DNA from: Collinsella aerofaciens
GTDB taxonomy: Bacteria > Actinomycetota > Coriobacteriia > Coriobacteriales > Coriobacteriaceae
Direction of reading: 5' to 3'
Length of the DNA stretch: 20,621 bases
Assembly: GCF_901212495.1 (NCBI RefSeq)
Contig: NZ_CAAKNY010000082.1
Location: forward strand, 1 to 20,621
In this document: positions 7,616 through 14,273 of the stretch, in pieces
How the letters are laid out: every line of letters starts with the position of its first letter
How positions within the stretch are numbered: the stretch's first letter is position 1
The notes under the pieces: model-generated
Told to the model about the DNA's origin: nothing
Databases searched by the model: none
The model's input: the letters and a program-made list of their open reading frames with translations, nothing else
Position numbers and translations under genes: made by a program

Positions 7616-8463
7616 TGGCTACCCAGAACACCGACCTCAAAGAGGCCAAGAAGGACGCGATTATGAGCCCCGATATGTATCGGAGCATGTTCCTTCGCCA
7701 GTTTACGAGCCAGTGCTCGCAGTCGTACGACAAGATGATGGCAATGGGCTTCATGTACACCATTCAGAAGCCCCTGCGAAAGATCTATCCTAACGACAAC
7801 GATTACTATGCGGCGCTCGATCGCCATACCGAGTTCTTTAACATCACGCCTCATGTGCTTCCGTTTGTAGCCGGCCTAACGGTTTCGATGGAAGAGCAGG
7901 CGGCTGCCGATGAGAACTTCGACACGTCCTCGATTAACGCCATGAAGGTTGGTCTCATGGGGCCGCTTTCCGGCATCGGCGATTCGTTCTACTGGGGTAC
8001 GTTCCGCGTGGTTGCCGCCGGCATTGGTATTGGCATCGCTTCGACGGGCAACCCGCTCGGCCCCATCGTGTACGCGCTCATCTACTCCGTGATTAACTTT
8101 GCAACGCGTATCGTCGCCGCCCATCTGGGTTACGACTTGGGAACCAAGTTTTTGCAGCAGTCTGAAGCGAACAACCTTATGTCTCGCATGACGCATGCTG
8201 CCGGTGTCCTCGGAATGACCGTCATTGGCGCGATGATTGCGGCACAGGTCTCACTGTCCACTGCTTTGACCTTTGACGTGGGTGGTTCGGAAATTGTCCT
8301 GCAGGATCTGTTCGATTCGATCTTCCCCGGTCTGCTGCCCTTGCTGGCGACGTTCGCTTGCGTTGCCCTGTACAAAAAGGGCGTCAGGACCATTTGGATC
8401 ATCTTGGGCATCTTCGCAATCTGTATCATCGGAACGGGCTTGGGAGTGTTTGCGGCGGCGTAA
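7615..8463 (+). CDS. PTS system mannose-family EIID membrane component
   Basis: This 282-residue protein is the second membrane subunit, unique to the mannose/sorbose PTS family. Recognisable blocks are FLRQFTSQCSQSYDKMMAMGF near the N-terminus (the family usually has a similar FxRSxxxQxSWNYExM segment), then FNITPHVLPFVAGLTVSMEEQ and MGPLSGIGDSFYWGT. The hydrophobic segments cluster in the C-terminal half. The ATG overlaps the EIIC stop by one base, with GAGGAGG about 8 nt upstream, which decides the start. It is the last gene of the locus; a strong terminator follows 46 nt after the stop. Confidence 0.95.
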   Translation: MATQNTDLKEAKKDAIMSPDMYRSMFLRQFTSQCSQSYDKMMAMGFMYTIQKPLRKIYPNDNDYYAALDRHTEFFNITPHVLPFVAGLTVSMEEQAAADENFDTSSINAMKVGLMGPLSGIGDSFYWGTFRVVAAGIGIGIASTGNPLGPIVYALIYSVINFATRIVAAHLGYDLGTKFLQQSEANNLMSRMTHAAGVLGMTVIGAMIAAQVSLSTALTFDVGGSEIVLQDLFDSIFPGLLPLLATFACVALYKKGVRTIWIILGIFAICIIGTGLGVFAAA

Positions 8464-8508
8464 TGTTGACTGCTATGCTCGCGCGTTGGATAACTAACTG
8501 ACCGTTTG

Positions 8509-8544
8509 AAAACGGGGCTCGGCGTAAGGCCGGCCCCGTTTTTT
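8509..8544 (+). terminator. Intrinsic terminator of the PTS locus
   Basis: AAAACGGGG (8509-8517 region) pairs with CCCCGTTTT (8534-8542) around a GC-rich loop, and the T-run continues to 8544. The A-rich left arm means it could also work on the minus strand. Confidence 0.85.
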
Positions 8545-8562
8545 GTTTGAGGGATTTTCCGA

Positions 8563-8644
8563 CCGTCCAAAAATCCAGGCTCATGCATCACTCACGCATC
8601 TCTCGTCTCTCACTCATCTCTAAGCTGAGAGATAAATGAGAGAC
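8563..8644 (+). repeat. Interspersed repeat, copy B
   Basis: The 82-bp segment aligns without gaps to 3437-3518 with 14 differences. It begins with the CCGTCC core and leads into a long palindrome. It lies just downstream of the PTS terminator. Confidence 0.8.
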
Positions 8645-8651
8645 GAGAGAT
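8598..8651. repeat. 24-bp inverted repeat of GAGAGAT units
   Basis: Arms 8598-8621 and 8628-8651 match at 22 of 24 positions with a 6-nt loop. The right arm is built of AGAGATAA and GAGAGACGAGAGAT units. Its right edge runs into the first copy of a 21-bp direct repeat (8645-8665). No T-run follows, so a terminator is unlikely. It could be a regulator binding array or a transcript-level structure. Confidence 0.75.
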
Positions 8652-8829
8652 AATTACGAGAGATAGCCCAGCAGCAAAGAGACAAGCAACCATGGTATTG
8701 TCTCAATATCGATTGTTCCACCAGCAAAAACATGATTTAATGAAGCAGGTAGAGATATCTTATCTCTCATCTTTCACTCGTATCTAATACGAGAGATAAC
8801 AGAAAGATGAGAGATAATTACGAGAGATA
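8645..8829 (+). repeat. Direct 21-bp repeat pair and second palindrome upstream of the AlbA_2 gene
   Basis: An identical 21-bp block (GAGAGATAATTACGAGAGAT plus A) occurs at 8645-8665 and 8809-8829. Between them a second hairpin pairs 8760-8775 with 8802-8817 (16 bp, perfect), with an inner CTCGTAT/ATACGAG stem at 8777-8783 and 8787-8793. Together with 8598-8651 this makes a 230-bp non-coding block in which GAGAGATAA-type units occur repeatedly in both orientations. The segment 8666-8757 between the repeats shows nothing I recognise. Confidence 0.75.
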
Positions 8830-8892
8830 ACTGAGAGACGAGGGAAATCCGTCTGCAGCATTCTCCGCAGGACCGAGCGAAGGGACGTGCAG

Positions 8893-10368
8893 ATGAACGA
8901 AAACGAGCTGGCCGGTTTGCTCGAGTCTTTAAAACGCATGGGTTCGGATGACTTTAGCGTCGAAGTAAAGGAGAGCGCCACGACGCTTTCCCGCGACGTA
9001 TGGGAAACGGTCAGCGCTTTCGCAAACACCGCCGGCGGCATTATCGTACTCGGAGTGAGCGAGCGCGCGGGTTTTGTCCCAGTTGCAAACTTTGAGACCG
9101 AGAAAGTGCTCAACCAATTCGTGGCGGGCATGGGCGATGCCGGCGGTCGTGAAAAGCTGGCCAATCCGCCCAAATATACCATTGAGCGCGTGGAGCTTCG
9201 AGGTACCGTTGTTCTCGTCATCACAATCGAGGAGCTCGACCCGTCGAGCAAGCCTTGCTATGTAATAGAACGGGGTGCCCAGGGCGGCAGCTACAAGCGC
9301 ATCGATGACAAAGACGTGCCGCTTTCGTCGACCGAGGTTTTGGCGCTGTCGTCATACGAACGGACGAGTCCTAGCGATCGCGATACGGTGCCCGGCACGA
9401 GTGTGGGCGATCTCGACGAGTCGCTGGTCGACCGCACGATAGAGCGTGCCTATTCGTTGACGCCTCGAGCGATGCACGGTGCGACGGACAGGAAGACAAA
9501 GATGGAGCGTCTGAATTTCCTCGACCCCCAGGGCAATGTTACCAAGGCCGGCCTCCTTGCCGCGGGCGTTTACCCTCAGCAGTTTTACCCCAAGCTCTTC
9601 ATTGATGTAGCTGTCCATGCGGGAACTCGAAAGGGCGCTGCGGGACCGCTAAGGTTTATGGACCGCACAGTCTGTGAGGGAGCGTTGGGCGAGATGATTT
9701 CGGATGCTGTCGCGGCTGTCGCCAAAAACCTGCGTCGCACCTCGACCGTTCAAGGCGTCTCGCGTATCGACTCGCTGGAGATCCCCGAGGAGGTCCTGCG
9801 CGAGGCAATCGCGAACGCCGTAATCCACCGAGAATACGGAGATCGGTTCTGTGGGCAGTCGATCGCTGTTGACGTCTTTGATGACCGTATCGAGGTGACG
9901 AACCCCGGTGGTCTTTATGGCGGAAAAACTCGCGAGAACTTGTTTGATGGCAGCTCGCGGTGCCGCAACGCGACGCTCGTGAAGCTCATGTCGCTTGTCC
10001 CGTTGCCCGATGGCGCGGGCTCGCCTGCCGAGGGTAACGGTTCGGGTATTCCGATGATGGTCGATGCCATGCGTGCGCACGGTCTGGCCGAGCCCCTGTT
10101 TTGCCCTGGTTTTGACCGGTTTAAGGTTGTCCTCTATCGCTCCAAGGTTGAGCAGGTCGATCATGGTGGGGACCTGATCATGGCGGCCCTCAAGCGCTAT
10201 GACGAGTTGGGAACGCGCGAGCTGGCAGAGCGCACGGGGCTTACCGTCTCTCAAGTTAGGACGCGCGTTAATGCGCTTATTGCTCAGGGTGAGATTGAGC
10301 CTACGGCAGCGGCGACGAGCCGCAATCGCAAGTATCGACTAACGGAGCGTGCAGGGCAGATGCGCTAG
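8893..10368 (+). CDS. AlbA_2 (Schlafen-type) and HATPase_c_4 domain ATP-binding regulator
   Basis: This 491-residue protein is of the type often annotated as an ATP-binding or putative transcriptional regulator. An AlbA_2 domain (about 12-150) carries VEVKES and FANTAGGIIVLGVSE. A GHKL-like ATPase region follows, with an N-box-like EAIANAVIHREYG near residue 304, NPGGLYGG near 338 and GSGIP near 382. The last 60 residues form a winged helix-turn-helix (TRELAERTGLTVSQVRTRVN). The ATG at 8893 is preferred to the GTG at 8887 because GAAGGGA (8879-8885) is correctly spaced only for the ATG. The gene is monocistronic. The repeat block directly upstream is a candidate target for autoregulation, which is inference. 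Members of this family occur near defence and stress genes, but no specific function is established here. Confidence 0.88.
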   Translation: MNENELAGLLESLKRMGSDDFSVEVKESATTLSRDVWETVSAFANTAGGIIVLGVSERAGFVPVANFETEKVLNQFVAGMGDAGGREKLANPPKYTIERVELRGTVVLVITIEELDPSSKPCYVIERGAQGGSYKRIDDKDVPLSSTEVLALSSYERTSPSDRDTVPGTSVGDLDESLVDRTIERAYSLTPRAMHGATDRKTKMERLNFLDPQGNVTKAGLLAAGVYPQQFYPKLFIDVAVHAGTRKGAAGPLRFMDRTVCEGALGEMISDAVAAVAKNLRRTSTVQGVSRIDSLEIPEEVLREAIANAVIHREYGDRFCGQSIAVDVFDDRIEVTNPGGLYGGKTRENLFDGSSRCRNATLVKLMSLVPLPDGAGSPAEGNGSGIPMMVDAMRAHGLAEPLFCPGFDRFKVVLYRSKVEQVDHGGDLIMAALKRYDELGTRELAERTGLTVSQVRTRVNALIAQGEIEPTAAATSRNRKYRLTERAGQMR

Positions 10369-10399
10369 CGAGTGTCGATGGCGGCGACTGTGGCTACTG

Positions 10400-10442
10400 C
10401 ACGAGCGTGGATTGTCCGACCGTCCAATAATCCGGGCTCATG
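10400..10442 (+). repeat. Interspersed repeat, copy C
   Basis: Arms 10400-10413 and 10429-10442 pair with three mismatches, and 10420-10442 repeats the CCGTCC...GCTCATG core of copies A and B in the same orientation. Similarity stops at the core, so this is a short or decayed copy. It sits downstream of the AlbA_2 gene. Confidence 0.65.
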
Positions 10443-10536
10443 TGGTGCCCGCTGCGCCCGCTCCAGCGCACGTTCACCCGCCCACCGCATCCGCGCCATT
10501 TCACGCACTGCACGTCGAAACCTGCAGCAAAGCAGG

Positions 10537-10542
10537 TACAAT
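10537..10542 (+). promoter_or_regulatory. Candidate -10 box (TACAAT) ahead of the PilZ operon
   Basis: TACAAT lies 6 nt before an ATG at 10549 and 58 nt before the PilZ start. A weak -35 (TCGAAA, 10515-10520) is 16 nt upstream. Transcription from here would begin at or next to the ATG at 10549, giving a leaderless message for a very short reading frame. Confidence 0.4.
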
Positions 10543-10548
10543 AGCCCA

Positions 10549-10590
10549 ATGCGCATCGCGCACGACGATGATATCGGCGCCCGCGACTAG
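10549..10590 (+). CDS. Possible leaderless 13-codon leader peptide upstream of PilZ
   Basis: The short frame MRIAHDDDIGARD ends in TAG at 10588-10590, 10 nt before the PilZ ATG. Its ATG lies 6 nt after TACAAT, the geometry of leaderless actinobacterial genes. The stop codon adjoins the PilZ ribosome-binding site (GGGGAG, just after the TAG), so its translation could couple to or gate PilZ expression. It is too short to judge by coding bias and may be chance. Confidence 0.3.
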   Translation: MRIAHDDDIGARD

Positions 10591-10600
10591 GGGAGAATAC

Positions 10601-11266
10601 ATGGCAGAGCAACAGATAACGTCGGGGACTAAGCTTCAGGTGGCATTCGACGTGCCCATGGGCCAAAAAACCGACTTCAACATGCTCGCCACGTACAAAG
10701 AGGACCTGGACGAGGCGTACTTTCTTATGAGCGCGCCCATGCTCGCCGGCAAGCCGCTGCTCATGGACGAAAACCAAAAGCTGCTGCTGCAGTACAAAGT
10801 AGGCGAGGAGACGTTCGTGCTCGCCGGCTATCCCGAGGCAGTCGAGAAAAAGGGCATCCGCACCTACTGGAAAATGCGCAAAGTCGCCGAGCAGCGCACC
10901 TTGGTCAAGCGCCGCGACGAGCGTTTTAAGGTCGCCATGCGCCTGACCTATCAGCGCGACAACGCGCCGACCCCTGAGCCCGAGGACGCCATGACCATCG
11001 ACGTCTCGGCCGGCGGTTTGGCTATCTACCTCAACGATTATCCTGACGTGGGCGAGGCCCTGGCCGTGCAAATGCCCACGATCCGCCTGCAGGGCGAGCG
11101 TCACGAGCTGCCCGAGCAGCTGGGCATCGTGTGCTGGGTGCGCCGCGCGCCCAAGGGCAGCCTGTACCGCAACGTTTGCGGCCTGCAGTTCCGCTACGCC
11201 GACGACATGGAGCGCGAGCTCGTCAAAGAATACGTCGGCTACATCCGCGCTAAATATAAGCTCTGA
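10601..11266 (+). CDS. PilZ-domain c-di-GMP-binding protein with YcgR-like N-terminal domain
   Basis: This 221-residue soluble protein has an N-terminal all-beta domain of YcgR/PilZN type (about 8-98) and a C-terminal PilZ domain (about 100-215). Both c-di-GMP ligand motifs are intact: RxxxR at Arg104-Arg108 (RRDER) and (D/N)xSxxG at Asp134-Ser136-Gly139 (DVSAGG). Such proteins sense c-di-GMP and alter motility, secretion or surface polymer production. The ATG at 10601 is supported by the GGGGAG about 6 nt upstream; the frame remains open further upstream, but that part is repeat and leader sequence. The next gene, a TasA-like anchored protein, starts 5 nt after this stop, so the two are almost certainly co-transcribed. 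No flagellar genes are in view, so a surface-fibre or matrix role fits better, by inference. Confidence 0.92.
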   Translation: MAEQQITSGTKLQVAFDVPMGQKTDFNMLATYKEDLDEAYFLMSAPMLAGKPLLMDENQKLLLQYKVGEETFVLAGYPEAVEKKGIRTYWKMRKVAEQRTLVKRRDERFKVAMRLTYQRDNAPTPEPEDAMTIDVSAGGLAIYLNDYPDVGEALAVQMPTIRLQGERHELPEQLGIVCWVRRAPKGSLYRNVCGLQFRYADDMERELVKEYVGYIRAKYKL

Positions 11267-11271
11267 TCGCC

Positions 11272-12423
11272 ATGGCACTGTTCAAGCGTAACAACAATAA
11301 AGAGCAAGCTGCCGAGGATTTGGCCGAAAATTTGGTCGAGGGTCAGGCCGAGAGCGTGTCGCAGGACGCGCCCGGCGCCAATGCCGAGGATGCGCCCGGC
11401 GAGGATTCCGCACCCGAGCAGGTCCCCACCTCCCGCAAGCGCTTCGGCAAACCCAAGCCCAAGCCCAAACGCAAGCGCGACCTGCGCGGCGTGGTGCGCA
11501 TCGAGGAGCTGGAGCAGGCGCTGGCCGACCAGGAACTCGATGACATCGACCCCGACGCGGTCGTGTCCATGTACATGCCCAAGCGCCGTATGGAGCGTAT
11601 CGGCGCGGCGCTGCTGCGCATGGACAAGCTGCAAAAGGCCCTCGTGGTGCTGGCGCTTGCCTTTGGCGTGCTGTTTGCCTTGTCGTTTATGCAGGAAAAC
11701 ATGGGCAACTTCACCATCAACCTCAACCGCCTGGAGCTGTTCCGCCGCGGCGTGGCCATTGCCGACAACGGCGACTTTAATAACGCCACCGCGCGCCTGG
11801 CCGCCGACGCCGTGGACAACGGCACCAATATCGCTGCCGACGACCTGCCCGACAACCTGGACGACATCGACGGTAGCCACAACGGCAAAAACTACGTGGC
11901 GTATACCTTCTATATCCGCAACGCCGGCAAGACCGATCTGGGCTACAGTGCCAAACTCAAGGTGGTCAGCGCCAGCAAGGGCGTGGAGAAGGCAGCGCGC
12001 GTGAGGGTGTATCGCAATGGCGAGCCCACCACCTACGCGGCGACCGCGGCCGACGGCAACCCCGAGCCCAATACCGAGCCGTTTGCGTCCAAGGACGTGG
12101 TGACGACCATTAGCCACAAGAACTTTCGCGTGGGCGATGTGGACAAGTACACCGTGGTCATTTGGCTGGACGGCGACGACCCGGAGTGCGTGGACAAGAT
12201 CATCGGCGGCGCAGTGGAGTTTGGCTTCGATTTTGATTCGTCCGAGACCGATGACACGAGCCTGTTCATTAAGTTCGTGGAGGATATTGCCGACACCCTG
12301 ACCGGCAACGACCCCATTAGCGCGAGCGGTAACGAGGCGCCCGATTACTACAAGGAGCACAACGTGACATGGAGTAACCGCCGCAACCAAAAGAACTCGC
12401 CTGCAGGCGATGGGGACAAGTAG
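11272..12423 (+). CDS. Membrane-anchored TasA/SipW-cargo-like extracellular protein
   Basis: This 383-residue protein has a long charged N-terminal region (1-118, with a PKPKPKRKR basic run at 61-69). One transmembrane segment follows (about 121-140, ALVVLALAFGVLFALSFM), then an extracellular beta-rich part. The segment VVIWLDGDDPEC (295-306) closely resembles VIIWMEGTDSDC in the SipW-type protein at 14274 and the block expected in TasA/camelysin-like proteins. MGNFTINLNRLELFRRGVAI after the membrane segment also fits that fold. Unlike true SipW cargo it lacks an N-terminal cleavable signal; the basic residues before the membrane segment suggest the N-terminus stays inside. There is no clear Shine-Dalgarno site, so translation is probably coupled to PilZ 5 nt upstream. 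A role as a membrane base or assembly factor for surface fibres is inference. Confidence 0.75.
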   Translation: MALFKRNNNKEQAAEDLAENLVEGQAESVSQDAPGANAEDAPGEDSAPEQVPTSRKRFGKPKPKPKRKRDLRGVVRIEELEQALADQELDDIDPDAVVSMYMPKRRMERIGAALLRMDKLQKALVVLALAFGVLFALSFMQENMGNFTINLNRLELFRRGVAIADNGDFNNATARLAADAVDNGTNIAADDLPDNLDDIDGSHNGKNYVAYTFYIRNAGKTDLGYSAKLKVVSASKGVEKAARVRVYRNGEPTTYAATAADGNPEPNTEPFASKDVVTTISHKNFRVGDVDKYTVVIWLDGDDPECVDKIIGGAVEFGFDFDSSETDDTSLFIKFVEDIADTLTGNDPISASGNEAPDYYKEHNVTWSNRRNQKNSPAGDGDK

Positions 12424-12432
12424 AACGAAGAG

Positions 12433-12470
12433 GCGCCGGGCCGGAATCAATTTTCCGACCCGGCGCTTTT
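12433..12470. terminator. Terminator between convergent genes
   Basis: GCGCCGGG...CCCGGCGC arms (12433-12445 and 12454-12466, 12 of 13 paired) enclose an 8-nt loop and are followed by TTTT. The stops of the TasA-like gene and of the minus-strand gene at 12480 lie on either side, so it may serve both, although only the plus side has a T-run. Confidence 0.75.
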
Positions 12471-12479
12471 GGTGACGGC

Positions 12480-12989
12480 TTATGCCGAGGTTTTGCCGTC
12501 GGAGGCGGTGGCGGCTGAGGCGTCGTCCAGCAAGAACAGCCGCAGCGCGAGTTTGATCGCGTAACCTGGTTTGACCTGCGCCGCGTCTCCCATGCGTTCG
12601 TCCAGGTCGCCGCAGTAGGCATAAAGGCCGCGGATCAGATCCGCGCCCGAGAGGGTGAACATGTAGCCCGCGTCCGAAAGCGCGTTGGGCGCTGCGGGCA
12701 GCCCCGCGGCGTGACAAAAGCTCGCAAGGCCGGGGCTCATGACGGCATCGTAGTCAATCGCGCGTCCATTGTCCTGAGCGGCCTGCTCCTGCTTGCGGAC
12801 GAACGACAGCGCCGTGGCCAGCACAAAGCTGGGTGTAGGCGCGTTGACGTCGTCGGTGGTGGCGACGAGCTTGCCGGCCGCCTGCGTGACCAGCCAGGCG
12901 ACTTCGCGCTGGCAGCGAACGGCTTTGCGCGTCACCGGTTTGATCGATCCGGCGGAAACGCTTCCCTTGGGTTGATTGACGGCAGGCAT
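12480..12989 (-). CDS. Hypothetical protein, 169 residues
   Basis: I do not recognise a family. The protein is soluble and mostly helical in appearance. It has an N-terminal basic stretch (KPVTRKAVRCQREVAW), a central Ala-rich part and a Leu/Ala-rich segment near the C-terminus (YAIKLALRLFLLDD), with no signal peptide and no metal motif. The ATG at 12989 is preferred to the in-frame TTG at 13004 because GGGAGGG lies a few bases upstream of it. Coding character is good: the frame is open throughout, has a clear ribosome-binding site and ends against a terminator. It converges on the TasA-like gene, and its upstream region is shared with the leader of the SipW-type genes, so it could be a local regulator. 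That last point is only a guess. Confidence 0.7.
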   Translation of the reverse strand: MPAVNQPKGSVSAGSIKPVTRKAVRCQREVAWLVTQAAGKLVATTDDVNAPTPSFVLATALSFVRKQEQAAQDNGRAIDYDAVMSPGLASFCHAAGLPAAPNALSDAGYMFTLSGADLIRGLYAYCGDLDERMGDAAQVKPGYAIKLALRLFLLDDASAATASDGKTSA

Positions 12990-13250
12990 GGACCCTCCCA
13001 ACAAATAGCCCGTTTAGCAGGCAAAAAAATGACACGTTCTACACCAGTATAGCGAGGGGAAGGACTAGGGCGAAGCATGGCGGGGGGCGTATGCATGCGT
13101 TGGCGTGGCGCTGCGGTCGCAAGGCTTAAGAGGGACTTATGGCTGCGCTGGAGAGTGATCAAATAAGGTAAACGATGTTCACATAGCACCACATATAACC
13201 CGAGGTAAACCTATGAATCCGTCGGAATGTAGGTTGCCAAAAACTTATAA

Positions 13251-13343
13251 GGAAATCGTAAGAATTATGGTATTCTCGATTCCATATCTAAAGGATGGGC
13301 AAGCAACATCCAACACGAAAGCGCGGGCTCCCCTTCCGGGCTT
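13251..13343 (+). ncRNA. Three-hairpin structured leader upstream of the first SipW-type gene
   Basis: The 397-nt stretch 12990-13386 has no supported gene. Within it three hairpins follow one another. The first is 13251-13283 (GGAAATCG...CGATTCC outer stem, AGAAT/ATTCT inner stem). The second is 13293-13311 (GGATG/CATCC). The third is 13319-13343 (AAGCGCGG/CCGGGCTT, 7 of 8). They end 43 nt before the start codon. This could be a cis-regulatory leader. I looked for the c-di-GMP-I aptamer because a PilZ gene is nearby and did not find its conserved GACGCAAAGC block. An A/T-rich TATAAC at 13194-13199 is a weak -10 candidate. Confidence 0.35.
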
Positions 13344-13386
13344 CTCGAGGGTCATCTGGGATGAATGGGGAAAGAAAGGGGTCCGC

Positions 13387-14193
13387 ATGGATACCAAGGC
13401 ATTAAAGAAGCAGATGGGCGCCGCCATCGCCATGGTCCTCGTGGCGGCCGTAGCGTTGGGCTCTGCGACGTTTGCATGGTTTGTGACGAACAATAGCGTC
13501 AAGGCAACGACGAGCAGCATCAGCGCCCAGTCGAACGCTGCTTACATGACGATTGCGAAAGGTACCACTGGCGCAAAAGACGCTAACGAAAGTGCCGTCG
13601 AGACGGATGTGAAAGACAAGGCCCTTTTCCCTGCAACTTTTGGCGAGCAGGCGGATCAGGGCTCCGTTGCGCATGTTGGTGAGTTCTGGACGGGAAATGG
13701 TACGACGACCACCAATGGTGCCCTAAAAGACGCTCTGAGAAAGATCGGCGCAAATGGCACCCCCACTGAGGCCGTGGACGAGGGCTACGCCTTTCACGTT
13801 CCCTTCAATGTGAGCACTAAGGGTCAGAAGATGAAAGACCTGAAGGTTGCTGGCATTGCCAACGGGAAGTATGATGCCACGGATGAGGCCAATAATGGCT
13901 CTGCCCTGGCTAAGGCTTTGCGTGTTTTGGTTGTTGACGGCACCGATGCTAGAAAATGGGTTGTGTACGGCCAAGAGGCTGATTCCACTAAGTACGTAGT
14001 TAAGCTTAGTTCCGAGGACGGTAACGCGGTTCCGAATTTTGGCGAGGTTTTGCCTGGCACGGATCACGTTGTAAACGTTTATCTTTATTATGAGGGTTCG
14101 GACGTGGCCGTCTACACCAATAATCTTGCGAATCTGACCAAGACCAATAAGGTCACCGTTGAGTTCGCTGCTACTCCCAACGGAAACAACTAA
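13387..14193 (+). CDS. SipW-type signal peptide surface protein, paralogue 1
   Basis: This 268-residue secreted protein has a basic N-terminus, a hydrophobic core (11-27) and a SipW-like cleavage context, LGSATFA-WFVTN, with processing expected after residue 30. The mature part is Asn/Thr/Gly-rich and ends in a block, VYLYYEGSDVAVY then KVTVEFAA, that occupies the same place as the IWMEG segment of the next gene. TasA-like proteins of this kind form extracellular fibres in Bacillus and need a SipW signal peptidase, not found in this window. The ATG at 13387 has AAAGGGG upstream. Starting here places the signal peptide in exact register with the downstream paralogue, which supports the start. 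The frame open to 13213 is leader RNA. Fibre formation is inferred. Confidence 0.85.
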   Translation: MDTKALKKQMGAAIAMVLVAAVALGSATFAWFVTNNSVKATTSSISAQSNAAYMTIAKGTTGAKDANESAVETDVKDKALFPATFGEQADQGSVAHVGEFWTGNGTTTTNGALKDALRKIGANGTPTEAVDEGYAFHVPFNVSTKGQKMKDLKVAGIANGKYDATDEANNGSALAKALRVLVVDGTDARKWVVYGQEADSTKYVVKLSSEDGNAVPNFGEVLPGTDHVVNVYLYYEGSDVAVYTNNLANLTKTNKVTVEFAATPNGNN

Positions 14194-14223
14194 CCAAGCG
14201 GGATGGCATATCTGCTGACTTTG

Positions 14224-14253
14224 GGGCGGGGTCTTTCGGCTCCGCCCTTTTTT
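14224..14253 (+). terminator. Terminator/attenuator between the two SipW-type genes
   Basis: GGGCGG...CCGCCC (14224-14229 and 14242-14247) is followed by TTTTTT. Only 20 nt separate the T-run from the next start codon, which leaves no room for a separate promoter. The second gene should therefore depend on read-through, which would make it the minor product. Confidence 0.8.
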
Positions 14254-14273
14254 GAAAAGAAGGTAGGTGAAAG

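Noticed and set aside
8598..8829. CRISPR array
   Set aside because: The repeats are palindromic GAGAGATAA variants without regular spacing or unique spacers, and no cas genes are present.
11239..12717. A 492-codon minus-strand frame opposite the TasA-like gene
   Set aside because: It overlaps three better-supported features, has low-complexity content and would read through a terminator.
13251..13386. c-di-GMP-I (GEMM) riboswitch before the SipW-type genes
   Set aside because: A GGGCAA string occurs, but the conserved GACGCAAAGC block and the typical two-helix layout are not seen; only a generic structured leader is reported.
14072..14085. cre-like catabolite operator (TGTAAACGTTTATC)
   Set aside because: It is inside the coding region of a SipW-type gene, far from any promoter, and is probably chance.
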